Assembly (NCBI RefSeq): GCF_014211975.1
Contig: NZ_CP060084.1
Span: forward strand, 2,739,001-2,803,000
Direction: 5' to 3'
Source of the DNA: Teredinibacter haidensis
Lineage (GTDB): Bacteria > Pseudomonadota > Gammaproteobacteria > Pseudomonadales > Cellvibrionaceae
Length of the DNA stretch: 64,000 nucleotides
Shown: in pieces, positions 42,881-51,348 of the stretch
How the letters are laid out: each line of letters begins with the position of its first letter
Numbering within the stretch: position 1 is the first letter of the stretch
Program-made: the position numbers and the translations under genes
The notes under the pieces: model-generated
Database searches by the model: none
What the model saw: the letters and a program-made list of their open reading frames with translations, nothing else
Told to the model about the DNA's origin: nothing

Positions 42881-43433
42881 AGGGCATGGACTTTACAAAC
42901 GCATCGAATCCCTTTTGAGAAGCAATCAACCAACTAGGTCGCGCTACACCGCTACCCGTATCAGTGAGCGACTCGTGATACGCTAAAATGCTGTCCATTG
43001 CAACTTTATCCTCTTTTCGGCAATCCACCATTAGTACATGGTAGCCTTTGGCGAGCAAAGTTTTAAAACGCTGAAACTCGGCACTCCCTGTTTGAATCCC
43101 GTAAAAGCCACCTTCCCAAGCAGAAAAAATAAAAACAACAATGGAGAGAAAAACAAAGGGCAACCAACCCACTACTGTTTCGGTTCGAACAACAAACCCA
43201 ACCAGCAAAACTGCAGCCGCCAGAAACACACCAATACTCGCACCGAGTAAACTAGAATGCAGAATATCCAACTTGGCAAAGGGATTCACTTCGTGGACAT
43301 GCCGTTTTTCCAGCTCTGCGTCCTGCCCGCTCAGAACATGCACCTGATGAAAGGAATAGCCCGCGCTGTATAAGTCGTGTTCAGCCCTTTGTATGTCCGC
43401 CAGATCATTGCTAAGAAAATAGTAGCGCCGCAT
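42879..43433 (-). CDS. two-helix membrane protein, hypothetical
   Basis: This 184-residue protein has an N-terminal cytoplasmic domain (about 1-60, RRYYFLSNDLADIQRAEHDL), two transmembrane helices (about 62-83, SSLLGASIGVFLAAAVLLVG, and 90-108, WLPFVFLSIVVFIFSAWEGG), then a soluble domain with FKTLLAKGYHVLMVDCRKED. The flanking domains are alike in size and could form one fold across the membrane hairpin. I know similar proteins in Pseudomonas only as uncharacterised or annotated without support as NAD/FAD enzymes. The ATG at 43433 has AGGAGGT upstream. It sits convergent to hsp20. Confidence 0.7.
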   Translation of the reverse strand: MRRYYFLSNDLADIQRAEHDLYSAGYSFHQVHVLSGQDAELEKRHVHEVNPFAKLDILHSSLLGASIGVFLAAAVLLVGFVVRTETVVGWLPFVFLSIVVFIFSAWEGGFYGIQTGSAEFQRFKTLLAKGYHVLMVDCRKEDKVAMDSILAYHESLTDTGSGVARPSWLIASQKGFDAFVKSMP

Positions 43434-43673
43434 AACCACCTCCTAGGAGTAGTAAACTTCCAACTTCCCTAGATAATATTCCATTTTTCACTCTTAGACC
43501 GTAAGCCCTTTCTGGCGCGATTACCAGCAGAACTATAGACAGACATTGGATAACAAACGTGATTTTAAATAGCGGTGGGTTATTCAACAGAATATGAGCG
43601 AGGGAAAACCGGCGCGTTATTTGGGGAATACTCTCTGGAAAAACTCAGAAGCCGAAAACTTCCGACGCAATAA

Positions 43674-44180
43674 TTACTGCGCCAGTTTTTCTTTTTCAAT
43701 AAAACCAACTTGCCAAAGCTTCTGGGATTCTTGATCAAAAGCCTGCCATAGCTCGAGGTAGCGACGCTGTGTTCCCGGGCAGCGCCCCTCAGGCCTCAAA
43801 TCCGAAAGAGGTAATAACACAAAAGCATTTTTTAAAATTTCATCACGAGGCAGCTGTATACCGCTATAGATTCCACACAACACATCATAAGTTAGAATAT
43901 CAATATCCAACGTGCGCGAGCTAAACTTGGGAGAAGCTCTATCTCTCCCGTGAAGGCTCTCGATATGCTTTAATGTTTTAGATAGCTTACTAAGAGATGC
44001 ATTGGTTTCTATCGCAACAATTAAATTGTAAAAATTGTCGCCATCGAAGCCAACGGCTTCACTTTCATACACCGGCGAAATTTCCAGAGTTCCATACTCG
44101 GCTTTTAACGCGTTCAATCCCGAACGAATATTGTGCTCGCGGTTAATATTGCTACCTAGGCTTAATAACACTTCAGTCAT
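43674..44180 (-). CDS. folK: 2-amino-4-hydroxy-6-hydroxymethyldihydropteridine diphosphokinase
   Basis: FolK pyrophosphorylates 6-hydroxymethyl-7,8-dihydropterin using ATP, the step before dihydropteroate synthase. The 168-residue protein has the family core LLSLGSNINREHNIRSGLNA, SPVYESEAVGFDGDNFYNLI, ESLHGRDRASPKFSSRTLDI and DIDILTYD (DxDxD metal site). It follows folB by 5 bases, in the order tsaD-folB-folK. Confidence 0.9.
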   Translation of the reverse strand: MTEVLLSLGSNINREHNIRSGLNALKAEYGTLEISPVYESEAVGFDGDNFYNLIVAIETNASLSKLSKTLKHIESLHGRDRASPKFSSRTLDIDILTYDVLCGIYSGIQLPRDEILKNAFVLLPLSDLRPEGRCPGTQRRYLELWQAFDQESQKLWQVGFIEKEKLAQ

Positions 44181-44185
44181 TGGCC

Positions 44186-44539
44186 TTAGCGCTCACCCCT
44201 CTCGATTCGAATACCTACACTTTCGGCACCGCGAACAGCGCCGGGCTTACTAACGCTTAAGCGCAGCCATTTCACATCAAACTCTGTCATCAGAATTTTA
44301 GCGATCTGCTCAGCCATCGTTTCCACCAGCAGAAATTCGGAGTCGCCTATAAACGCAATCAAACGCTTGGAGACTTTTTTGTAATCCAAGGCATATTGAA
44401 TATCATCCGTTTCTGCTGCCCTCCGAATATCGTGCCCCATTTCTATATCGAGACTTATGGTTTGCTTAACTTCGCGCTCCCAATCGAAAATACCAATAAT
44501 GGTATTAATGCGCAGATCTTTAATAAAAACGATATCCAT
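44186..44539 (-). CDS. folB: dihydroneopterin aldolase
   Basis: FolB cleaves dihydroneopterin to 6-hydroxymethyldihydropterin and glycolaldehyde; the product is the FolK substrate. The 117-residue T-fold protein shows FIKDLRINTIIGIFDWEREV (start), DIQYALDYKKVSKRLIAFI and ESEFLLVETMAEQIAKIL-type motif (here DSEFLLVETMAEQIAKILM) with the catalytic Glu, and RLSVSKPGAVRGAESVGI (KPGA). Its ATG overlaps the tsaD stop by one base (TGATG), so plsY, usually found between the two genes, is absent here. Confidence 0.94.
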   Translation of the reverse strand: MDIVFIKDLRINTIIGIFDWEREVKQTISLDIEMGHDIRRAAETDDIQYALDYKKVSKRLIAFIGDSEFLLVETMAEQIAKILMTEFDVKWLRLSVSKPGAVRGAESVGIRIERGER

Positions 44540-45564
44540 CAAAGTGATCCCAAAGTATCCAACGGCCAACGAGGCAATACATCTACGGAAAGATTTTCCT
44601 TCTCACCCGCCAGCAAGCGCTGACAACCGGCGAAGGCAATCATAGCGCCGTTATCGGTACAGAATTCGTGACGCGCGTAGAACACACCACAGTTGATTTT
44701 CGTCAGCGCCTGCTCCAGCCTTTCGCGCAAACGATTATTGGCAGAAACACCCCCAGCAATAATCAATGTGTCCATTTCACACTCCTGCAACGCACGACGA
44801 CATTTGATAACCAGGGTATCCACGACCGCCTCCTGAAACGCATGGGCAATGTCGGCGCAGGTTTGATCGTCCGGTAAACCATCATCCAGAGCGTGCTTGG
44901 TTACGGTATTGAGGGTGTACGTTTTTAATCCGCTAAAACTAAAATCTAATCCGGGACGATCCGTCATCGGGCGCGGAAATTTAAAACGCCCCGGCACACC
45001 TTTTTTTGCAAGGCGGGCAATATGAGGCCCTCCGGGATAATCGAGATCCATCATTTTGGCAGCTTTATCGAAGGCTTCACCCGCCGCATCATCGAGAGAT
45101 TCGCCCAGCATGCGATAATGACCGATGCCTTTAACCTCCACCAACTGCGTATGGCCCCCACTCACCAGCAGCGCCACAAAGGGGAAAGCAGGTGGGTTAT
45201 CTTCCAGTTGAGGCGCCAACAAATGACCTTCCATATGATGCACACCAATCGCCGGGACACCCCAGGCGTAGGCCAGTGAGCGTCCAACGCAACTACCGAC
45301 CAGCAGTGCGCCAATTAAACCAGGGCCAGATGTGTAAGCAACAGCGTCAATAGCGCCCTTGGAATCCGTTTTTTGCAAAATATCTTCAACAAGAGGAATA
45401 AGTTTACGGATATGATCGCGGGACGCTAACTCTGGAACGACACCACCATATTCCGCGTGCAGCGCCACCTGGCTGTACAATTCGTGCCCCAACAAACTTT
45501 TTTCGCTGTCGTAAACAGCAACACCTGTTTCATCACAGGACGTTTCAATACCCAATACACGCAT
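44539..45564 (-). CDS. tsaD: tRNA N6-threonylcarbamoyladenosine synthase subunit TsaD
   Basis: TsaD transfers the threonylcarbamoyl group to A37 of ANN-decoding tRNAs. The 341-residue ASKHA-fold protein has LGIETSCDETGVAVYDSE, GGVVPELASRDHIRKLIPLV, AYTSGPGLIGALLVGSCVGR, metal-binding HHMEGHLLAPQLE and VALLVSGGHTQLVEVKGIGH, and IIAGGVSANNRLRERL. It is the first gene of tsaD-folB-folK on the minus strand. In Pseudomonas it lies divergent to rpsU; here lactate permease and D-lactate dehydrogenase genes lie between them. Confidence 0.96.
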   Translation of the reverse strand: MRVLGIETSCDETGVAVYDSEKSLLGHELYSQVALHAEYGGVVPELASRDHIRKLIPLVEDILQKTDSKGAIDAVAYTSGPGLIGALLVGSCVGRSLAYAWGVPAIGVHHMEGHLLAPQLEDNPPAFPFVALLVSGGHTQLVEVKGIGHYRMLGESLDDAAGEAFDKAAKMMDLDYPGGPHIARLAKKGVPGRFKFPRPMTDRPGLDFSFSGLKTYTLNTVTKHALDDGLPDDQTCADIAHAFQEAVVDTLVIKCRRALQECEMDTLIIAGGVSANNRLRERLEQALTKINCGVFYARHEFCTDNGAMIAFAGCQRLLAGEKENLSVDVLPRWPLDTLGSL

Positions 45565-45583
45565 AATCTTTCTTTTAATTTAA

Positions 45584-47167
45584 TTAGCCAAACAGGATAA
45601 CACCCGCAACACCCACAACCAGACCATATACCAACATGGCGATTGCCGTGCGCTTGAGGATATACCCTTCTTTGTCCCCCAGCGCTAATACCGAAGCAAC
45701 TGCCACAATATTATTAATGCACACCATATTCCCCATGGACCCGCCCACCGATTGCAGAGCAAGGATAGTGGTGCGATTTAGGGACAACTCCATTGCGATG
45801 GAATCCTGAATACCGGCAAAGGTCAGATTAGAGATCGTGGCCGAACCGGAAAAGAAGGATCCTAAAGCTCCGAGAAATGCGGAAAAGAACTGCCAATTGC
45901 TGCCCGTCAGGTTAGCCAGGTTGGAGCCGATAAGGGCTACCGCGGACTCTTCGCCACCCATCATCACCAAATTCACAAAAACCAGAGCACCCAGCAACGC
46001 AATAACAGGCTTGCGCATCTGGTCTACGGTTTCAGATAACACGTCTTTGACGGAGCCCTCGGTATAAAGTTTTAGCGTCAGTAATGCAATCACCCCGAAC
46101 GGGATTAAAGACGGCACATATAAAAAGCTGTGACTCCAGGATTCCGCCGTATTAAAAATACCCGTCAAGCTCACGACCAGCGCAGCGCTAACCGATAAAT
46201 CGCCCAAGCTCCCCAGGCTGAGAGTAAAACCAGGCTCCTTTAACAGCAACAGCGGTTTAATTCCCAGTTGTGGGACTCGCGTAACAATCAACAGCAATAC
46301 CGTTCCCCAGAGCGGAAACGTCGCTTTCAGCAACTCTCTGGCGGTAACAGTTTTTACGGCTTCATCAGACTGTGATTCATGATGGGCCAAACCAATGCCC
46401 ATTTTTGCCAGCACAATTGTTGCAATCAAACCAATACCACCACCGAGCAGAGAAGGAAACTCGTAGCTCATGGTGGCAATAGCAATATAAGGCGCGACAC
46501 AAACCAGAACGCTTAGTAATATAAAGACAATATTTTTAGCGATATCCTTGCGCTCAACCACAAATGCCAACGCAACAATCACAATAAATGTAGCCGCAAT
46601 CCCGTTCAACCAGGCAGATTTAATTCCGACCTCAGCCAGCTCCATATCGCTCAAGGTGACAGCAGACAAACCAAACCACGTCGGCGTACCCACCGCACCA
46701 AAGGAAACCGGTACACTATTAAGAATCAAACAAAAAATGGCGACGCGAACAGCTGGAAATCCAAGGCCAACCAAAACCGGTCCCGCAAGCGCGGCCGGGG
46801 TACCAAAACCACTCGCACCCTCAATCAAGAACTGGAAAGCCCACCCCACAATCATTAGTTGAGCAATGGGATTATCGGAAATACTGTTCAACCAGGTTCG
46901 TATGACCGCGAGTGCTCCCGTTGCCTCCATCGTACGAAAGAGGAATATCGCCCCGGCAATAATGAGAATCGGAGTCCAGGCCACCAGCAAACCATCAAGA
47001 ATTGCCGCGTGAACCAAGTTCGGGTCCCGCTTAAATATCACCAGCATCACTACGTAAAGTGCCAGTGCAGAAAGAGGCAAAGCCCTAAAGGACGGCATGC
47101 TGTTCTTCTTGGTCATCAGGTACACAAGCAGAACGATAGGGAAATAAGCAGAAGCCAACTGAAGCAT
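45584..47167 (-). CDS. lctP: L-lactate permease family transporter
   Basis: This 527-residue inner-membrane carrier of the LctP family (TC 2.A.14) moves lactate or glycolate with protons. About 12-14 helices are evident. Family motifs include LIEGASGFGTPAALAGPVLV, FGAVGTPTWFGLSAV, FLGALGSFFSGSATISNLTF and GGSMGNMVCINNIVAV. A divergent D-lactate dehydrogenase gene starts 182 bases away, so the pair probably handles lactate together. Position 20 bases upstream of tsaD on the same strand may allow read-through into tsaD. Confidence 0.9.
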   Translation of the reverse strand: MLQLASAYFPIVLLVYLMTKKNSMPSFRALPLSALALYVVMLVIFKRDPNLVHAAILDGLLVAWTPILIIAGAIFLFRTMEATGALAVIRTWLNSISDNPIAQLMIVGWAFQFLIEGASGFGTPAALAGPVLVGLGFPAVRVAIFCLILNSVPVSFGAVGTPTWFGLSAVTLSDMELAEVGIKSAWLNGIAATFIVIVALAFVVERKDIAKNIVFILLSVLVCVAPYIAIATMSYEFPSLLGGGIGLIATIVLAKMGIGLAHHESQSDEAVKTVTARELLKATFPLWGTVLLLIVTRVPQLGIKPLLLLKEPGFTLSLGSLGDLSVSAALVVSLTGIFNTAESWSHSFLYVPSLIPFGVIALLTLKLYTEGSVKDVLSETVDQMRKPVIALLGALVFVNLVMMGGEESAVALIGSNLANLTGSNWQFFSAFLGALGSFFSGSATISNLTFAGIQDSIAMELSLNRTTILALQSVGGSMGNMVCINNIVAVASVLALGDKEGYILKRTAIAMLVYGLVVGVAGVILFG

Positions 47168-47209
47168 AAAAATGATAGTCTCAAGTATGTTTTAAAAGCT
47201 TAGACGGTT

Positions 47210-47224
47210 CAGGGTAAAACCCTG
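47210..47224. promoter_or_regulatory. inverted repeat in the lctP-ldhA divergent region
   Basis: CAGGGTAAAACCCTG is a perfect 6-base inverted repeat with a 3-base spacer, 43 bases upstream of lctP. It could be the operator of a lactate-responsive regulator. A -10 hexamer TATACT at 47300-47305, about 45 bases upstream of ldhA, is a promoter candidate. Both functions are inferred. Confidence 0.35.
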
Positions 47225-47349
47225 CATAGGAAAGGCGCATAGCCTAAACTATCAGTAACAAAATTTCCTCACTGATTCATTGTCTTTGCTCAACTGCTGT
47301 ATACTTGCCCGCCTCGAGTTCAGTGCCAAACAATGTAAGAGACCTATTA

Positions 47350-48345
47350 ATGAAAGTTGCCGTTTTCAGCTCCAAACCCTATGACGAGGAACACCTCCGC
47401 AAAGCCAGTGAAGATATTGGCTTGGAACTGGCCTTTTTCGAGCCCCAGCTGACCGCGCAGACCGTTGCACTTACCGCCGGCTACGATATTGTCTGCTGCT
47501 TTGTAAACGATGTTATTGATAACACCGTAGCCGCTGCACTGAAGGAAAACGGCATAAAACTGGTAGCTATGCGCTGCGCCGGTTTCAATAATGTAGATTT
47601 AGAAGCCTGTGCCCGGCACGATCTACCCGTCGCGCGCGTACCCGAATATTCTCCCAATGCCGTCGCCGAGCATGCCGCCGCGCTAATTCTGGATCTCAAC
47701 CGCAATATCCACCGCGCATTCTCCCGCATCCGGGAAAACGACTACTCTCTGAGTGGCTTAATGGGCTTCGACCTGAACGGCAAAACCGTGTCTATTGTGG
47801 GCGGAGGCCGAATTGGCCAGACAATGATTCGCATTATGAAAGGCTTTGGCTGCCGCGTACTCTGCTACGACCCGATGCCTTCCGATGCACTACTGGAAAC
47901 CGGCGTGGAACTGGTTCCGTTGGAGCAGGTGTGGGCAGAATCCGAAATTATATCCCTGCACTGCCCACTGCTGCGCTCTACGTACCACATTATTAACAGC
48001 AACTCCCTCAGTCAGATGAAGCGCGGCGTAATGCTGATCAACACCAGCCGCGGTGGCCTGATTGATACTCCCGCCATCATCACCGCTCTCAAGAATGGTA
48101 AAGTGGGCTACCTCGGTCTGGACGTCTATGAAGAAGAAGCAGGCCTGTTTTTCGAGGACTACTCCGACCAAGTCTTGCAAGACGACATTTTTGCCCGTCT
48201 CACCACCTTTAAAAACGTGGTGATCACTGGCCACCAGGCTTTCTTCACCCATGAAGCACTGCAAGCCATTGCAGAGGTCACACTGAACAATATTCTCCAT
48301 TTTGAGAAAGGTGAATTGGATCAGATGTGCTTGGTGAAAACCTAA
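47350..48345 (+). CDS. ldhA: D-lactate dehydrogenase (2-hydroxyacid dehydrogenase)
   Basis: This 331-residue NAD-dependent D-2-hydroxyacid dehydrogenase most resembles fermentative LdhA, which reduces pyruvate to D-lactate. It starts VAVFSSKPYDEEHL and has RCAGFNNVDLEACARHDLPV (substrate loop), SIVGGGRIGQTMIRIMKGFG (NAD-binding, GGGRIG), LHCPLLRSTYHIIN, INTSRGGLIDTPAIITALKN (catalytic Arg), LDVYEEEAGLFFEDYSD (Glu) and VVITGHQAFFTHEALQAIAE (catalytic His). It lies divergent to the lactate permease. Confidence 0.92.
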   Translation: MKVAVFSSKPYDEEHLRKASEDIGLELAFFEPQLTAQTVALTAGYDIVCCFVNDVIDNTVAAALKENGIKLVAMRCAGFNNVDLEACARHDLPVARVPEYSPNAVAEHAAALILDLNRNIHRAFSRIRENDYSLSGLMGFDLNGKTVSIVGGGRIGQTMIRIMKGFGCRVLCYDPMPSDALLETGVELVPLEQVWAESEIISLHCPLLRSTYHIINSNSLSQMKRGVMLINTSRGGLIDTPAIITALKNGKVGYLGLDVYEEEAGLFFEDYSDQVLQDDIFARLTTFKNVVITGHQAFFTHEALQAIAEVTLNNILHFEKGELDQMCLVKT

Positions 48346-48481
48346 ATTCCAACGCCTCCAAAAACCAGCCAAAACCCCTTGCAGGCACAGTGCGAAGTGT
48401 ATAGAATCTCGCACCCCTAGACGTGGTACGCTTGGGCATGTGAGGGTACCAACAAAAAGTGAACACAATACAGGTAGAGAT

Positions 48482-48697
48482 ATGCCTTCAGTAAAACTGA
48501 AAGAAAACGAACCATTTGATTTTGCTCTGCGTCGCTTCAAGCGCTCTTGTGAGAAAGCCGGTGTACTCGCCGAAGTGCGTCGTCGTGAATTCTACGAGAA
48601 GCCGACTTCTGTACGTAAGCGTAAAGCTGCTGCAGCTGTTAAGCGTCACGCGAAAAAAGTTCAGCGCGAAAACCGCAAATTCCAGCGTATGTACTAG
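48482..48697 (+). CDS. rpsU: 30S ribosomal protein S21
   Basis: S21 is the 71-residue small-subunit protein required for efficient initiation. The sequence begins PSVKLKENEPFDFALRRFKR and contains REFYEKPTSVRKRKAAAAVK and RENRKFQRMY, as in all gammaproteobacteria. AGGTAGAG precedes the ATG. It is followed by yqeY; dnaG and rpoD, usually downstream, are not here. Confidence 0.97.
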   Translation: MPSVKLKENEPFDFALRRFKRSCEKAGVLAEVRRREFYEKPTSVRKRKAAAAVKRHAKKVQRENRKFQRMY

Positions 48698-48766
48698 TAC
48701 TGGGTCGCATTGAGCGACTCAACGCTGATTTGCTATTCAACTGGAAATATAATCGGAACTTGAACC

Positions 48767-49216
48767 GTGGCCAGTGAAACAAAAGCTCGAATATCGCAAG
48801 CTGTAAAAGATGCCATGCGCGCCAAGGATAAAGCACGCCTTGGCGTTCTGCGTATTCTTATGTCCGAATTCAAGCGAATCGAGGTCGATGAACGCATCGA
48901 ACTTGATGACGCTCGTGTATTAGCTGTACTCGACAAGCAGGTCAAACAGCGCCGCGACTCGGTCAGCCAATACCTCGAAGCAGCTCGCCAGGAACTGGCG
49001 GATATCGAAAGTTTCGAGATCGGCGTTATACAGGAATTCCTCCCCTCCGCTCTCAGCGAAGTGGAAATAACAGATATGCTCAAAGCTGCTATTACCGAAA
49101 CCGGCGCGGAATCCATGCGCGATATGGGAAAGGTAATGGCCATTGTGAAACCCAAAATGCAGGGACGTGCAGACATGGGCGACGTGAGCAAACTCGTCAA
49201 GGTATTGCTGGGTTAA
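48767..49216 (+). CDS. yqeY: GatB/YqeY domain protein
   Basis: This 149-residue protein is of the YqeY family, related to the C-terminal tRNA-binding domain of GatB. It has the helical N-terminal half (VKDAMRAKDKARLGVLRILM), the KQVKQRRDSVSQYLEAARQE helix and the tail FLPSALSEVEITDMLKAAIT with MGKVMAIVKPKMQGRADMGD. Function is unclear; its co-occurrence with rpsU suggests a translation or tRNA role. The start is GTG 48767. Confidence 0.92.
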   Translation: MASETKARISQAVKDAMRAKDKARLGVLRILMSEFKRIEVDERIELDDARVLAVLDKQVKQRRDSVSQYLEAARQELADIESFEIGVIQEFLPSALSEVEITDMLKAAITETGAESMRDMGKVMAIVKPKMQGRADMGDVSKLVKVLLG

Positions 49217-49609
49217 GCAACCCACTGCCTGTCGTATTGCCCTCTTCTTAGAAGAAGACATATCTAGACCCCAGGCTTCCATTACTTAATCGCGCGCCAG
49301 CTCGAATGATTTTTGCCTGCCCAACAGATTTTCAGCGTCCACTCTATATACCATATACCCTGCTCAACGCTTGCACTCAGCCCGCAAAAAAGCTGCTGAA
49401 CAGCTCTCTGCTAACCGAATATCGCCAGATCAGAGAAAGCACTAAGACCCCCTCCAAAATCTTCCGACCATACCCCCAATATTGGTGCGTAAATTGCTGC
49501 TACAGTTACCATGCAGGGTCTGCTTGTGGCACAGCCTGCACTAACGCACCAGAAAAGTGAATCGGTTAGAACCATTTCAGGGCAATATAAAAAATAGGGC
49601 TTCAATAGA
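49217..49609. other. 393-base gap where dnaG is expected; no gene seen
   Basis: Nothing convincing is coded here. An 84-codon open frame at 49306-49560 has no family features and no ribosome binding site, with unusual Cys/Pro/Tyr content. A short stem TCTTCT/AGAAGA at 49242-49255 lies after yqeY without a T tract. In Pseudomonas and E. coli dnaG and rpoD follow rpsU at this point, so this is probably a rearrangement scar and promoter region for the glycerate-kinase operon. Confidence 0.5.
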
Positions 49610-50521
49610 GTGCAAACTTATATTAGCGATGCCATTGCGCAACATGGCTTACCTCATGAATTCTCCCATACCGTAAACCAATGGTATTTCCCGTTGGCAC
49701 AGTATATTACCAGTAGGCAAAAACATAAGGGAGCCACCTTGGTTCTCGGCATTCAGGGCACGCAAGGTAGTGGCAAAAGCACTTTGGCTGACTTCCTACG
49801 ACTTATTTTCGAACACGAACATGGTTTGGCATGTGCGGTGCTCTCTATCGATGATTTTTACCTCACACGAAACGAACGTGAAAAGCTCGCCAAAAAGGTG
49901 CACCCCTTACTAAGCACCCGTGGAGTTCCAGGTACGCACGATATAAATTTGGCGATCAAGACCATTAATACACTAAAAACATTTAAACCGGGGGCTGAAC
50001 TACAACTGGTACGCTTTGATAAAGCTATAGACGATAGGGCCAAAGAGGCCGACTGGACCAAGATAAAAAGGCCTGTCGATATTATTATATTGGAGGGCTG
50101 GTGCATTGGGCTGAAAGCTCAGGATGATAGATATCTGGAAAACCCTATTAATGCACTGGAAGAGAATGAAGATACTAACGCTGTTTGGAGAAACTATGTA
50201 AACCAACAGCTTGCCAACACATACCCAACTCTTTTTAAATTACTTGATTGCCTCGCGGTACTCAAAGCCCCCTCTTTCAACTGTGTATATCAGTGGCGTT
50301 TGCTACAAGAGGAAAAGCTTAAACAGCGGTGGCGGCACCTTCCCACAGAACAGAGGGCAAACAGCCATATACTCAGCCCTGAAGAGGTCGAACGCTTTAT
50401 CGCTCACTATCAACGCCTTACCGAACACGCCCTGAACACACTGCCCGATCAGGCGGACTGGACACTCCCTCTCGATAGCGACCACAATATCTGCGACTTG
50501 ATTATGGGGGAGTCTCGATGA
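49610..50521 (+). CDS. D-glycerate kinase (GlyK/Tda10-like P-loop kinase)
   Basis: This 303-residue P-loop kinase resembles plant D-glycerate 3-kinase (GLYK) and yeast Tda10. It has Walker A LGIQGTQGSGKSTLADFL, the SIDDFYLTRNEREKL segment, HPLLSTRGVPGTHDINLA and VDIIILEGWCIGLKA. In this operon it would rephosphorylate D-glycerate released by glucosylglycerate phosphorylase to phosphoglycerate. The start is GTG 49610 and its stop overlaps the next gene (ATGA). It is the first gene of the glyK-gpgP-gpgS-ggaP operon; function is inferred partly from this context. Confidence 0.85.
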   Translation: MQTYISDAIAQHGLPHEFSHTVNQWYFPLAQYITSRQKHKGATLVLGIQGTQGSGKSTLADFLRLIFEHEHGLACAVLSIDDFYLTRNEREKLAKKVHPLLSTRGVPGTHDINLAIKTINTLKTFKPGAELQLVRFDKAIDDRAKEADWTKIKRPVDIIILEGWCIGLKAQDDRYLENPINALEENEDTNAVWRNYVNQQLANTYPTLFKLLDCLAVLKAPSFNCVYQWRLLQEEKLKQRWRHLPTEQRANSHILSPEEVERFIAHYQRLTEHALNTLPDQADWTLPLDSDHNICDLIMGESR

Positions 50522-51327
50522 GTGATTATATTATTTCGACCGACCTCGATGGCACATTGTTAGACCATTACACCTATCAGTGGGACTCCGCTATTCCTTC
50601 CTTGGAACGACTAAAAGCTCGGGGTATTCCTGTAATCATCAATACCAGTAAAACCAGCGAAGAAGTTATCGCACTGCAAAAGGATATGGATTTAATTGCC
50701 CCGTTCATTGTCGAAAACGGCTCCGCCATATTTTTCCCGAAATCACTGTACCCGGATGCCCCCGAAACAGCACAAGATAGCGGTGACTATTGGCTGGTGA
50801 CGCTGGGTCGAGAACGGCAGTCAATAGTCGAAAAACTACGCGAGCTAAGAGAAAAGTTCAGCTGGGGCTTTGAGGGCTTTGCCGATATGTCGATAGAACG
50901 CGTAATAGAGCTAACCGGTTTGAACTCTAGCAGCGCCGAGCAAGCACTGAGGCGAAAATTTTCAGAACCGCTGGTTTGGCTAGACTCCGAAAGTAACTAC
51001 CAACAATTTATAATGCATGTGGAATTGCTGAACCTGCGCGTGATTAAGGGGGGCCGTTTCGTCCATATTTTGGGCAAAACAGATAAAGGTCAGGCGATCT
51101 CCTGGTGTAGTCACCATCTCCAACGAATTAATGGTGTACCTGCCAAATTAATAGCCTTGGGCGACAGCCCCAACGATATTGATATGCTCAATATCGCCGA
51201 CTATGCCGTGCTTGTTAACTCACCAACACACGATTACCCAGAAACAAACACCTCCGGAAGACTTATCAAGACCAAGGGCTTTGGCCCTGTTGGATGGCAC
51301 GAAGCCATCGCTCAAATTATTCAATAA
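50518..51327 (+). CDS. (glucosyl/mannosyl)-3-phosphoglycerate phosphatase
   Basis: This is a 269-residue HAD-IIB phosphatase of the MPGP family. It has ISTDLDGTLLDHYTYQWDS (catalytic DxD), IINTSKTSEEVIAL, ENGSAIFFPKSL (family-specific), GRFVHILGKTDKGQA (Lys) and IALGDSPNDIDMLNIADYAV (GDxxND). Here it would dephosphorylate glucosyl-3-phosphoglycerate from the GpgS gene that follows, giving glucosylglycerate. Whether it prefers glucosyl or mannosyl substrate is decided by the neighbour, which is a glucosyl-type synthase. ATGA overlap couples it to glyK. Confidence 0.87.
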   Translation: MSDYIISTDLDGTLLDHYTYQWDSAIPSLERLKARGIPVIINTSKTSEEVIALQKDMDLIAPFIVENGSAIFFPKSLYPDAPETAQDSGDYWLVTLGRERQSIVEKLRELREKFSWGFEGFADMSIERVIELTGLNSSSAEQALRRKFSEPLVWLDSESNYQQFIMHVELLNLRVIKGGRFVHILGKTDKGQAISWCSHHLQRINGVPAKLIALGDSPNDIDMLNIADYAVLVNSPTHDYPETNTSGRLIKTKGFGPVGWHEAIAQIIQ

Positions 51328-51348
51328 CGATCAACCAAGGAAAATCCA

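Noticed and set aside
47890..48540. 216-codon antisense frame over ldhA
   Set aside because: It lies wholly opposite a well-supported dehydrogenase and its first exons would run through rpsU; no family features.
49306..49560. 84-codon open frame after yqeY
   Set aside because: No ribosome binding site, odd Cys/Pro/Tyr composition and no recognisable domain; probably chance.
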